A DNA stretch of 24,675 bases from an uncultured Eubacteriales bacterium (GCA_910583765.1 CAJTYS010000052.1:1-24675); one strand, 5' to 3'; counted from the stretch's first letter, positions 1 to 7,435 are shown. Notes: generated by a model from the sequence alone, not told the origin. Made by a program: numbers and translations.

Positions 1-1052
1 TGACCGGCATCACCAGGGTCAGCAGGGAATCCATTTTTTCCGACCTCAATAACCTTGAAGTGGTGACCACCACTTCAGACAAATACGCCGATTGCTTCGG
101 CTTCACGGAGGAAGAAGTCTTCGCCGCATTGGACGAGCAAGGCATGCCGGACAAAAAGGACGAAGTGAAGACCTGGTACGATGGTTTCACCTTCGGAGAC
201 AAGACCGACATCTACAACCCTTGGTCCATCATCAATTATCTGGATAAAAGAAAAGAGGGGACCTATTGGGCCAATTCCAGCTCCAACAGCTTGGCGGGCA
301 AACTGCTCCGGGAAGGCAGCAAAACGGTGAAGCTGCAATTCCAGCGGTTGTTGGAAGGCGGGACTATCATCACGGGGTTGGACGAACAGATCGTGTACGG
401 CGAACTGAGGGGGAATGAGTCCGCCATTTGGAGTTTGCTGCTGGCCAGCGGGTATTTGAAGGTGGTCCGCAAGGAGGAAGGGGCCGGAGGAGATGAATGG
501 GACGGCCCTGAATACGAATTGACCCTGACCAACCTGGAAACGAGGCGCATGTTCCGCTCCATGGTGCGGGGCTGGTTCAAGAAGGATTCTGCCAACTACA
601 ACGATTTCATCCAGGCGTTCCTTTCCGATGATCTGGAGGCCATGAACGAATACATGAACGATGTGGCCCTGGCCACTTTCAGCTATTTCGACACGGGGAA
701 AAAGCCTTCAAAATCAGAACCTGAAAAATTTTATCATGGTTTCGTTCTTGGTCTAATGGTGGAACTTTCAGGCAAGTATGCGCTGACCTCCAATCGGGAG
801 AGCGGCTTCGGTCGGTATGACGTGATGCTGGAACCATTGAATCAAGAGGGCGACGCTATGATTTTGGAGTTCAAGGTCTTTCAGCCTAGAAAAGAAAAAG
901 ACTTGGAGGAAACGGCTGCCGCGGCCCTTGCCCAGATCGAAGAAAAGCGATACGCCGCTGCTCTGGAGGCCAAAGGGATCCCAGCAACGAAGATTCGCAA
1001 GTATGGATTTGCCTTTGAAGGTCAGAACGTATTGATCCGAAAACAGGGATGA
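1..1052 (+). CDS. AAA-ATPase-like protein with C-terminal PD-(D/E)XK (DUF1703) domain, 5' truncated by window edge
   Basis: The reading frame is open from base 3, so the start lies outside the window; about 350 C-terminal residues are present. The first visible residues (TGITRVSRESIFSDLNNLEV) fit the sensor/arginine-finger region of the AAA-ATPase-like family that carries a C-terminal DUF1703 nuclease-like domain. The Walker A and B motifs would be upstream. Near the C-terminus, RYDVML and ILEFKVF give the D...ExK pattern of a PD-(D/E)XK nuclease fold, followed by a helix with ALAQIEEKRY. These proteins occur as multicopy accessory genes in anaerobic Firmicutes and Bacteroidetes. Their cellular role is not established; nuclease or defence activity is inference only. 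No terminator is evident directly after the stop. Confidence 0.85.
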   Translation, partial: TGITRVSRESIFSDLNNLEVVTTTSDKYADCFGFTEEEVFAALDEQGMPDKKDEVKTWYDGFTFGDKTDIYNPWSIINYLDKRKEGTYWANSSSNSLAGKLLREGSKTVKLQFQRLLEGGTIITGLDEQIVYGELRGNESAIWSLLLASGYLKVVRKEEGAGGDEWDGPEYELTLTNLETRRMFRSMVRGWFKKDSANYNDFIQAFLSDDLEAMNEYMNDVALATFSYFDTGKKPSKSEPEKFYHGFVLGLMVELSGKYALTSNRESGFGRYDVMLEPLNQEGDAMILEFKVFQPRKEKDLEETAAAALAQIEEKRYAAALEAKGIPATKIRKYGFAFEGQNVLIRKQG

Positions 1053-1199
1053 AAAGAACCGGAGAAGCTTTGAAAGCGGACCACTTGATTTTTCTATCGC
1101 CATTGGATAAAATATAATCAATTGGTCAAAAAATGACTGTAAAAAACGATTTGAAATTTCCACGTAAAATGGGACAATAAAAAATTGGAGGAAGGAACA

Positions 1200-1757
1200 A
1201 TGAGAAAAAATTTTGGAACAAACCCGTGGTTTTACCCGCTTCCCGTGCTGATCGTGGGCACGTATGACGAGGATGGAAAGGCAGATGCCATGAACGCCGC
1301 ATGGGGCGGTCTCTACGAGTCCAACATGGTAGAGCTGTGCCTGAGCGAGAGCCACAAGACCACTAAGAACATCAAAGCGAAAGGTGCGTTCACCATCAGC
1401 TTCGCGGATGCTGATCATGTGGCGGCCTGCGATTATGTGGGGATCGTCTCTGCCAACGATACGCCGGACAAGATGGAAAAGGCTGGATTTACCACAGAAA
1501 AAAGCCAGTTCGTGGATGCTCCTATCATTTGTGAACTGCCTATGACTCTGGAATGCAAGCTTGCCAAAGTAACGGAAGACGGCAACATCATCGGCGAGAT
1601 CGTCAATATCAACGCAGACGAGCGCATCCTGGGCGAAGACGGCATGATCGATGCGGCAAAGCTGCGGGCCATTTCCTATGATCCAGTGCATAAGGATTAT
1701 TTGGTGCTGGGAGAAAAGGTGGGCAATGCCTTTGAGGATGGCAACGCTTTAAAATAG
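1200..1757 (+). CDS. Flavin reductase family protein (FMN-binding split barrel)
   Basis: This 185-residue protein resembles the flavin reductase-like/DIM6-NTAB family, which binds FMN in a split beta-barrel and supplies reduced flavin or acts as an oxidoreductase in the cytoplasm. The N-terminal NPWFYPLPVLIVGTYDEDG followed by MNAAWGG is the typical FMN-phosphate binding start of this group. The length is usual for the family. I chose the ATG at 1200 because GGAGGAAGG lies just upstream; an upstream in-frame TTG at 1185 would put that ribosome binding site inside the gene. It stands alone between an accessory gene and a terminator. A possible promoter (TTGAAA, 16 bp, GACAAT) lies about 1153-1180 but is weak. 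The physiological substrate cannot be read from the sequence. Confidence 0.85.
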   Translation: MRKNFGTNPWFYPLPVLIVGTYDEDGKADAMNAAWGGLYESNMVELCLSESHKTTKNIKAKGAFTISFADADHVAACDYVGIVSANDTPDKMEKAGFTTEKSQFVDAPIICELPMTLECKLAKVTEDGNIIGEIVNINADERILGEDGMIDAAKLRAISYDPVHKDYLVLGEKVGNAFEDGNALK

Positions 1758-1825
1758 GATTAGATTGAGTATGAAAATTTCAATAGAATAGAGCCGGGCT
1801 GTGACTTGCCTGGGAAGTTGGAAAT

Positions 1826-1868
1826 AAGCCGAGGATCGTATCGCAGGATAGATTCTCGGCTTTATTTT
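1826..1868 (+). terminator. Intrinsic terminator after the flavin reductase gene
   Basis: AAGCCGAGGATC (1826-1837) pairs with GATTCTCGGCTT (1851-1862) over 12 bp with one G-T wobble, followed by TATTTTAT. It ends the flavin reductase transcript. The rest of the 407-bp gap (1758-2164) holds the putative control region of the M28 peptidase gene and no credible gene. Confidence 0.85.
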
Positions 1869-2019
1869 ATGGCGTAGCCTTGACGGACATCAAAACAAAT
1901 GCCAAATACAGAGTTCCCACGTCTAGAACCTGCTCATCAATGAATGGCGGCCCCTACCCAATGGAAGGGAAAAATCACACATCGATATTTTAGCTATCGT
2001 TATAAGGGGATGCTACTAT

Positions 2020-2048
2020 AGTTCTATCTATTTTTTCTTCAGTTCTAA
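2020..2048 (+). promoter_or_regulatory. Candidate activator site pair (AGTTCTA x2) before the peptidase promoter
   Basis: AGTTCTA occurs at 2020-2026 and again as AGTTCTAA at 2041-2048, spaced 21 bp (two helical turns). The second copy sits two bases upstream of the putative -35. The same 8-mer lies four bases upstream of the putative -35 of the symporter gene. The placement suggests binding of the LuxR-type regulator encoded between them; this is inference. Confidence 0.4.
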
Positions 2049-2050
2049 AG

Positions 2051-2079
2051 ATTCAAAAAAATTAAACATTTGGTATAAT
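2051..2079 (+). promoter_or_regulatory. Putative promoter of the M28 peptidase gene
   Basis: A perfect -10 TATAAT (2074-2079) has a poor -35 (ATTCAA, 2051-2056) at 17 bp. A strong -10 with a weak -35 fits an activator-dependent promoter. A second -10-like TATACT lies at 2102-2107; the two share the direct repeat TTGGTATAnTAG. Confidence 0.5.
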
Positions 2080-2164
2080 AGTAAAACTTCAATTTGGTTG
2101 GTATACTAGATTCATAAATAATTCATCCTGGCGGCCAGACAGAATAGCGAGAAAGGAGACTTTT

Positions 2165-3454
2165 ATGTATGATAATAAACAGGCATATGAACATACCCGT
2201 TATTTTGCGGAAGAATGTGGCATGAGAATAGCAGGCAAAGAGGCTGTAATAAAAGCTTCTGATTATATTGTGAAGAAATTTGAAAGCTATGGCGTTGATG
2301 TTGAGCTCCACGAATTCAAGCTGCCTCTCTACCATATCAAAAATTCTCAGGTAAGAGCGAAGGTAGACGGTAAATGGATGGAATTGAAGCATACGCATGC
2401 TATTTTTTCAAAAGAGACTCCTAAGGAGGGAATCACGTATCCCCTAGTCTATATTGAAGGCGGCTCCGTGGCTAATATCAAAGCAAAAGATGTAAAGGGA
2501 AAGGCAGTCTTGATTTGCAGGGACTCTTATGTAGAATATCCGGATTTGAATATGTACAAGCGGCTTTATGAATATGGTGTCAAGGCTGTGTTTTATACAT
2601 CATCAGATGGGCATAAGGCAATCCCGTTTGTATATGCCAACTACTCGTATATGGACGAACCTTATACGATTCCTACTGCGATTTTAAGTTATGAGGACGC
2701 AAAAGAATTGGCAAAAAGAGAGGATGTAGAAATTTTCTATACATGCCAGTTTGATATTGAAGAAACAACCACAAGGAATACCATAGGTATCATAGAAGGG
2801 ACAAATCCAGAATTAGGGAACATTCTGGTATGCGCTCATTTAGACTCTGCGGAAAGCAGCGTTGGCGCTTCTGATGATGCTGGCGGCGTAGGATGCGTCA
2901 TGGAAATGGCTCGCCATTATGGTGAGTTGAAGAAAAAGGGCATTCTTCCTAAACGGACCATACGTTTTATCGCATGGTCAGGGCATGAATGTGGATTATA
3001 TGGAAGCAGGAACTTTATTCTGGACTATCCAGAAGTAGTGGATAACATGAAGTTCGTATTTAACTACGATATCCTGGGAAACGCGCTCAGCTCACCTCTT
3101 ATCTGGGCTGGCTGCAATGAAGAGGTAGAAAAAGAGATCACAAAGGTCGTTAAGGATCTCAGCCTCGATTGGAATGTGGATATTGGCCCATGGATCGTTG
3201 ACACCATTAGTTTTGGCTTCAAGCAGATTCCTCACCTGACATTGACATCAGGGTTTTATGCCATTAACCATACTCCGTTTGATAATATGGATTATATCTC
3301 CCAAGAGGCGTTTGTTACTCCGCTGCGTTTCTCAGAAGCCATGCTGGAATGGCTCGCTAACGCGGATCATATTTCACAGGGATACCCGGCAGCATTATAT
3401 GAGGATATCAAATCTTATGGCAAAATGTATGGATGGGGGTTTTTTGAAGACTGA
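2165..3454 (+). CDS. M28 family zinc metallopeptidase (PA-domain containing), cytoplasmic
   Basis: This 429-residue protein has the M28 two-zinc peptidase layout. His225 and Asp227 lie in AHLDS, Asp237 in GASDDAGG, Glu275 in SGHECGLYGS, Asp302 in NYDILG, and His369 in INHTPFD. Residues about 85-195 look like an inserted PA domain. No signal peptide or membrane segment is present, so it should act in the cytoplasm on something imported or made inside. M28 enzymes are mostly aminopeptidases or carboxypeptidases, but the family also includes other amide-bond enzymes, so the substrate is open. The usual Glu-Glu pair of the active site reads His274-Glu275 here. The ATG follows GAAAGGAG. It lies upstream of a LuxR-type regulator and a GPH symporter, suggesting uptake followed by intracellular cleavage. 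Base use is AT-rich compared with the core operons. Confidence 0.9.
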   Translation: MYDNKQAYEHTRYFAEECGMRIAGKEAVIKASDYIVKKFESYGVDVELHEFKLPLYHIKNSQVRAKVDGKWMELKHTHAIFSKETPKEGITYPLVYIEGGSVANIKAKDVKGKAVLICRDSYVEYPDLNMYKRLYEYGVKAVFYTSSDGHKAIPFVYANYSYMDEPYTIPTAILSYEDAKELAKREDVEIFYTCQFDIEETTTRNTIGIIEGTNPELGNILVCAHLDSAESSVGASDDAGGVGCVMEMARHYGELKKKGILPKRTIRFIAWSGHECGLYGSRNFILDYPEVVDNMKFVFNYDILGNALSSPLIWAGCNEEVEKEITKVVKDLSLDWNVDIGPWIVDTISFGFKQIPHLTLTSGFYAINHTPFDNMDYISQEAFVTPLRFSEAMLEWLANADHISQGYPAALYEDIKSYGKMYGWGFFED

Positions 3455-3508
3455 TCCATCTATTGTTATAAAATAGGAAAACATTAACAAACAATTTCAG
3501 ATCATGAG

Positions 3509-3553
3509 CATTAGATATTATCAAAATATAAAGATAATATCTAATGTTTCTTT
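3509..3553 (+). terminator. Intrinsic terminator after the M28 peptidase gene
   Basis: A perfect 14-bp inverted repeat (3509-3522 with 3533-3546, loop of 10) is followed by TTTCTTT. The stem is AT-rich but long. It separates the peptidase transcript from the regulator gene. Confidence 0.75.
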
Positions 3554-3570
3554 GGCGTTAAAAAGGCACC

Positions 3571-3576
3571 TATAAT
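3571..3576 (+). promoter_or_regulatory. Putative -10 of the LuxR-type regulator gene
   Basis: A perfect TATAAT lies 53 bases before the start codon and just after the preceding terminator. No good -35 is visible at 17 bp, so the call is tentative. Confidence 0.4.
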
Positions 3577-3628
3577 ACCAATAGGATCAAAGGCTGTCAA
3601 GCAATAAACAGCAGGGAGGAACGCGAAT

Positions 3629-4369
3629 ATGACTAACTTAAAAAGCAATGAAATCCAGATCATCAGTGATATTTTACTGGATTTATATAGTATCAGGAAT
3701 TTGAGAAAACTAAAAGAATGTTTTCTGGCGAGCATTAAAACCCTGGTGCCATATGACCAAAGTTCCTTTCAAACCTTACAACTGGGCAATAAAGATATGC
3801 TGGTAAATGATGCTGTATTTGCCAACGTAGATGAAAAGATGAGGTATCTTTTTGACGACATCAATTCAGAAAACGATTATCTTAAAAATCTATTTCATTA
3901 CAAATCCTCGATTATATATGTAGAGACTGATATTTTATCACACCATGTAAGGAAAAACGCCGCATTTTATAAAGCATTCATGGAACCGCAGGGGCTGATT
4001 TATTCTGCTGGAATCATTTTGATCAAAGATGGGAACGACTTAGGAGTCGTTAGTCTGTTCAGGGGCGAGTACTGGGGGGATTTTAATGAAAAAGAAGTTT
4101 TCATATTGGACTTGCTGAAATCCCATTTAGCTAACATGGTGATGAATCGCGTATTGGCGAAGCCAGAGCTTGAATCTGTAGATAATGATAAATTGACTGC
4201 CAGGGAAAGAGAAATCACAGAACTGATCCTGAAAGGTTATACGAATGAAGAAATCGCGAACATGCTGTACATCAGCATTTCTACTACGAAGAAACATGTC
4301 TACAACATTTTTAATAAATACGGAGTGAACAGCCGAATGGCATTGATTAAAATGCTGCATTCCCAATAG
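3629..4369 (+). CDS. LuxR-type transcriptional regulator with N-terminal GAF-like sensor domain
   Basis: The 246-residue product ends in a GerE/LuxR helix-turn-helix (about residues 183-246). Its signature is LTAREREITELILKGYTNEEIA followed by the recognition helix region STTKKHVYNIFNKYGV. Residues about 10-175 resemble a GAF-type ligand-binding domain rather than a phosphoreceiver: there is no N-terminal Asp-pocket pattern. It should therefore be a cytoplasmic regulator that senses a small molecule and binds DNA. The ATG follows GGGAGGAACG at good spacing. It is encoded between an M28 peptidase gene and a GPH symporter gene, both with an AGTTCTAA motif just upstream of the -35; these are its likely targets (inference). 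The ligand is unknown; it may be the substrate or product of the neighbouring proteins. Confidence 0.85.
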   Translation: MTNLKSNEIQIISDILLDLYSIRNLRKLKECFLASIKTLVPYDQSSFQTLQLGNKDMLVNDAVFANVDEKMRYLFDDINSENDYLKNLFHYKSSIIYVETDILSHHVRKNAAFYKAFMEPQGLIYSAGIILIKDGNDLGVVSLFRGEYWGDFNEKEVFILDLLKSHLANMVMNRVLAKPELESVDNDKLTAREREITELILKGYTNEEIANMLYISISTTKKHVYNIFNKYGVNSRMALIKMLHSQ

Positions 4370-4403
4370 AACTAAAGTAGCATGAAATAAAAAATAGTTC
4401 TAA
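4367..4403 (+). promoter_or_regulatory. Candidate activator site (TAGAACT / AGTTCTAA inverted pair) before the symporter promoter
   Basis: TAGAACT (4367-4373, over the stop codon of the regulator gene) and AGTTCTAA (4396-4403) form an inverted pair. The inner copy lies four bases upstream of the putative -35, mirroring the site before the peptidase gene. Confidence 0.4.
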
Positions 4404-4407
4404 CTTT

Positions 4408-4435
4408 CTGACAATGATTCAGCCTTGGGGACAAT
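4408..4435 (+). promoter_or_regulatory. Putative promoter of the GPH symporter gene
   Basis: CTGACA (4408-4413) and GACAAT (4430-4435) are spaced 16 bp. Transcripts starting here would cross the hairpin at 4454-4489 before the start codon. Confidence 0.4.
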
Positions 4436-4453
4436 AGGATTATGAGGATATAG

Positions 4454-4489
4454 AAGATATACTTTTTATGATGGAAAGTATATCTTTTT
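4454..4489 (+). terminator. Terminator- or attenuator-like hairpin 30 bases before the symporter start
   Basis: AAGATATACTTT (4454-4465) pairs perfectly with AAAGTATATCTT (4475-4486), loop of 9, followed by further T residues. It may end the regulator transcript, or attenuate or be bound as an operator for the symporter gene. The stem is AT-rich, so termination would be partial. Confidence 0.55.
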
Positions 4490-4518
4490 CGATTCATTGT
4501 ACAGAAGGGAGAATCATT

Positions 4519-5934
4519 ATGGAAAACAATACTACAGTCAACCGCATTGATGAAAAGCTTCCATTTAGAGTAAAGATCGCCTACGGCTTATCAGGATATT
4601 CAAGCTTTATTACATGGACGATTTTTAGCCTGTATGGGTTGTATTTCTTTACAGATGTGGTGGGGATATCTGCCGCTTTCGCGGGTTCCATGATATCACT
4701 AGGCACATTATGGGATGCCGTGACTGATCCGGTCATAGGATCTATATCGGATAATATCAAAAGCGAGAAGGGCAGGCGGAGGCCGTTGATCATTGGTGTA
4801 GCGATTCCTTTTGCGCTGATTAGCATTTTGCTTTTTACGAATTTCGCGTTTGATGAAACGGTTTCCAAAGTGTATTTTGTCATCATTATTTTATGCTATT
4901 ATACGGCACAGACCGTATTGGATATCGCATGTTCTGCCTTGGGCTCAGAAATGACTTTGGATTATGATGAACGTTCGAGCCTTGCTACATATAAAAACTT
5001 TTTCTGTATGCTGGTAGTTGTGATTGTAAGTCCGACTTTAATGCTTACATCATTTTTTGGGAGTTTCTTTGAAAATGCTGACTTTGGATGGAGTTGCACA
5101 TTGGCGCTTTATATGATCGTTGCGCTAGCATGCATATTTACGATTTGGAAAACAACAAAGGGATATGAGCGGCATAGAGAAAATACCGAGAACATCCGAC
5201 TGAAAGACTTTGCGGAAGTGTTGAAAAACAAGGCTATTAGGATGGTGATGGCCATGTTTGCGCTGGGTGTATTCGGAAACACGATCAACCTTTCGCTCCA
5301 AGTGTATTACTTTGGATACTACGTAGAAATGAACGACGCGCAAATCGCTAGCGTCACAATGGCATCCGGCATCATCGCCTGCGTTGCGGCTTTCGGGGTG
5401 GACTGGCTATGCCAAAGAGTTTCTAAAAAAGCTGCCTGGCTGATCGCTGTTGGATTGGAGGCTGCTGCCATGATTTTATTTATCGGGTTTTTGATACAGC
5501 CTGGTGGAATCGGGATGGTATATGTATGCTTTATTCTGATGCAGTTAGGGGTATGCGCTATTTATCAGGTCCCTTGGAGCATGATCCCCGATTGTGTAGA
5601 TGTGAACGAACTTGTTTCAAAGAAAAGGATTGATGGACTTATATTTGGGCTTGTCGCCCTTCTGCAGAAAGTTTCCGGAGCAATTGCTATCGCAGTTGTG
5701 GGAGTGGCGCTTACGGCAATCGGGTATGTGGCTGATGGCGTACAAAGCGTTGAAACGCTGCAATCTTTGAAATATTTATATGCCTTTGGATGTGGCGGCA
5801 TTTTTTTGGTATCCATTCTTTTTGCGATCAAATACCCGCTTTCCAAAAAGCAGCATGAAGAGGTTTTGAGAGCCATCCATATAAGAGAAAAGGGAGAAGA
5901 AATTGACATGAGCAAATTTCAGAATTTGGTATAA
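4519..5934 (+). CDS. GPH-family (glycoside-pentoside-hexuronide) cation symporter, MFS superfamily
   Basis: This 471-residue inner-membrane transporter has about 12 hydrophobic segments. It carries the GPH hallmark WDAVTDPVIGSISDN, in which the acidic residues take part in cation coupling in MelB-type carriers, followed by the loop motif KSEKGRRRPLI. Members usually import glycosides, pentosides or hexuronides with Na+ or H+. I chose the ATG at 4519 because AGAAGGGAG precedes it; the in-frame ATG at 4468 lies inside the upstream hairpin and has no ribosome binding site. It is the last gene of the AT-rich peptidase-regulator-symporter block and ends before a strong terminator. The pairing with an M28 peptidase suggests the cargo may carry an amide or peptide bond, for example a glycoconjugate. 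The substrate itself cannot be read from the sequence. Confidence 0.85.
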   Translation: MENNTTVNRIDEKLPFRVKIAYGLSGYSSFITWTIFSLYGLYFFTDVVGISAAFAGSMISLGTLWDAVTDPVIGSISDNIKSEKGRRRPLIIGVAIPFALISILLFTNFAFDETVSKVYFVIIILCYYTAQTVLDIACSALGSEMTLDYDERSSLATYKNFFCMLVVVIVSPTLMLTSFFGSFFENADFGWSCTLALYMIVALACIFTIWKTTKGYERHRENTENIRLKDFAEVLKNKAIRMVMAMFALGVFGNTINLSLQVYYFGYYVEMNDAQIASVTMASGIIACVAAFGVDWLCQRVSKKAAWLIAVGLEAAAMILFIGFLIQPGGIGMVYVCFILMQLGVCAIYQVPWSMIPDCVDVNELVSKKRIDGLIFGLVALLQKVSGAIAIAVVGVALTAIGYVADGVQSVETLQSLKYLYAFGCGGIFLVSILFAIKYPLSKKQHEEVLRAIHIREKGEEIDMSKFQNLV

Positions 5935-6014
5935 AGAAAGACGTGTCAAAGAGAGTCAAAATCAAGAAGTAGGGAAAGGCGTCCATGAATATCGGGTAAA
6001 AACATAATAAAATA

Positions 6015-6051
6015 AGCGAGGCTTCTCTAGTAGGAGCCTCGCTCTGTTTTT
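6015..6051 (+). terminator. Strong intrinsic terminator after the symporter gene
   Basis: AGCGAGGCT (6015-6023) pairs with AGCCTCGCT (6035-6043), then TCTGTTTTT. It closes the AT-rich block and faces the convergent Rpn remnant. Confidence 0.9.
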
Positions 6052-6125
6052 GGCAATCGTAAAACTACAAACAAATGGCCTATAGGCATTAGTTTAAAAA
6101 TTTGGAAGCACACCGCTGGACTTTG

Positions 6126-6743
6126 TCATACAGGCTGGGAAGCTGCGAGTTGCTCCACTTCTGCTACGGTAAGACCTGCGTATTCGGCGATTTCCTTAAT
6201 AGTGAGTTTTCCCTTTTCCAGCATCCGAATAGCCGCTTCTCTTTGTGTTTCATTCCGAGCTTCATTTCTGATTTTCCGCGAAGTCGTATCAATTAACGGT
6301 CCAACCATCATGTCACCTACGCCTTTCTGCACGTTTTCATATTTTCGTGCGATTTCTTTGATCACGTCACCGGAAAGCTCAATGATCGTTCGCTTGTCAA
6401 ACGCCCCCAGCGCTCCCTGACGTTCCAGCTTGTCAAGCCGGTCCAAGATAATCCGGTACTCCGCCTTCAGTTTCTCCAATTTCTCTTTATCACTATTATA
6501 CACCGAAAGGTTTTTCTCATGTGAAAAAATATGAAAGGGTATCAAAAACAACAGATGTTTTTCAAAAATTTCGTCCAACGTATAAGCCTGGGTTTTCATG
6601 ATTGGCACGTCATATCGTACCGTCCCGCCTGGCGTGACGATCACGTATTTCATTTTGTCCGGCGTCTTATCGTGGGATCGAAGATACAGCACCGCCGTGT
6701 TAGGGAAGGTCACGGTCAAGGTTTCTTCCGTGATCCTGTTATG
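6126..6743 (-). pseudogene. Rpn-family (PD-(D/E)XK nuclease/transposase-like) protein, C-terminal remnant
   Basis: The frame encodes about 205 residues that match only the C-terminal half of Rpn-family recombination-promoting nuclease/putative transposase proteins: VTFPNTAVLYLRSH, a proline/glycine loop, PIMKTQAYTLDEIFEKHLLFLIPFHIF, a charged coiled-coil stretch, and the C-terminal KGKLTIKEIAEYAGLTVAEVEQL. The N-terminal nuclease core is missing. Upstream there is a stop (6744-6746) with no methionine or ribosome binding site, and the longest start would be a TTG at 6719. I read it as a decayed fragment rather than a working gene. It lies between the symporter terminator and the promoter of the thioesterase gene. 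Members of this family are multicopy in many Firmicutes, so an intact relative may exist elsewhere in the genome. Confidence 0.7.
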
Positions 6744-6778
6744 TCATAGACACAAGAACAAACGTTGTTTCCACCCAC

Positions 6779-6807
6779 TTGCCTTTCCCGACAACATCAG
6801 ATAAAAT
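6779..6807 (+). promoter_or_regulatory. Promoter of the PaaI-type thioesterase gene
   Basis: TTGCCT (6779-6784) and TAAAAT (6802-6807) are spaced exactly 17 bp. The predicted transcription start falls at the beginning of a double palindrome, as expected for a repressed promoter. Confidence 0.6.
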
Positions 6808-6809
6808 AA

Positions 6810-6844
6810 ATTCAAATCTAGATTTACTAAATCGTGATTTGAAT
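6810..6844. promoter_or_regulatory. Double palindromic operator, AAATCnnGATTT in tandem
   Basis: AAATCTAGATTT (6814-6825) and AAATCGTGATTT (6829-6840) are two copies of one palindrome, 15 bp apart. Together they lie within a larger inverted repeat (ATTCAAATC 6810-6818 with GATTTGAAT 6836-6844). They cover the predicted start of transcription. The layout fits two repressor dimers; the regulator is unknown. Confidence 0.6.
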
Positions 6845-6899
6845 CATCATAGGACAGGGCCACATTCATCAACAGGGACTAGAAAGGAGCAATCAACAA

Positions 6900-7394
6900 A
6901 TGAAAGTGATCAGCAAACAAAGAAACAGCAGAATGTGCTTCATCTGCGGCATGGATAACCCCATCGGCCTCAAGGCCCAGTTTTACAACATGGAAGACGG
7001 CAGTGTCAAAACCATGTTCCAATACAAGGAAGAGTACCAGAGCTTTCCCCAGCGAGTTCATGGCGGGCTGACCGCTACCATGCTGGACGAGCTGGGACTG
7101 CGGGCTTTATGGGCGAAACATGGCGAGGATGCTTTTGGCGTCACCATGTCCATGGAGGTAAAGTACAGAAAACCTGTACCCTATGACCAGGATCTGATCG
7201 GTGCTGGCATAGTGGAAAAGGAAACTTCTAAATTCGCTACCATGAAAACGGAGATCCGAGACAAATCAGGGGTGCTGCTTGCCAATGCCAAGGTGGTCTA
7301 CATCAAATTTGAACCAGAGCAGATCGCGCAAGGTGTGGATCCTCATGAAGAAATGTGTTACTTGATCGAAGATCAGGTAACAGAAATAGAATAA
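6900..7394 (+). CDS. PaaI-type hotdog-fold acyl-CoA thioesterase
   Basis: The 164-residue product belongs to the hotdog thioesterase superfamily, which hydrolyses acyl-CoA esters in the cytoplasm. The start MCFICGMDNPIGLKAQF gives the C-x2-C-G-x2-N-P-x-G-L pattern of a PaaI-like subgroup (Cys13, Cys16). RVHGGLTATMLDELG holds the His54-Gly-Gly loop and an acidic helix residue (Asp63) typical of the active site. The ATG follows AGAAAGGAGC. It is monocistronic, between its own promoter with a double operator and a convergent hairpin. The substrate is not predictable; aromatic or medium-chain acyl-CoA is usual for the family. Control by an acyl-CoA or fatty-acid responsive repressor is a guess from the operator alone. 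Confidence 0.85.
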   Translation: MKVISKQRNSRMCFICGMDNPIGLKAQFYNMEDGSVKTMFQYKEEYQSFPQRVHGGLTATMLDELGLRALWAKHGEDAFGVTMSMEVKYRKPVPYDQDLIGAGIVEKETSKFATMKTEIRDKSGVLLANAKVVYIKFEPEQIAQGVDPHEEMCYLIEDQVTEIE

Positions 7395-7415
7395 AGCGGC
7401 ATTTTTCATGCCGCT
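7395..7415 (-). terminator. Hairpin between convergent genes; intrinsic terminator for the ABC operon
   Basis: AGCGGCAT (7395-7402) pairs with ATGCCGCT (7408-7415), loop of 5. On the minus strand the stem is followed by TTATTCTATTTCTG, so it fits best as the end of the amino acid ABC operon. It directly follows the thioesterase stop and may serve both transcripts. Confidence 0.7.
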
Positions 7416-7435
7416 CGCAAGGATCGATCTTTGTT

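Noticed and set aside
768..1691. 307-codon open frame on the minus strand
   Set aside because: Antisense to the DUF1703 and flavin reductase genes and crosses the gap between them; no domain.
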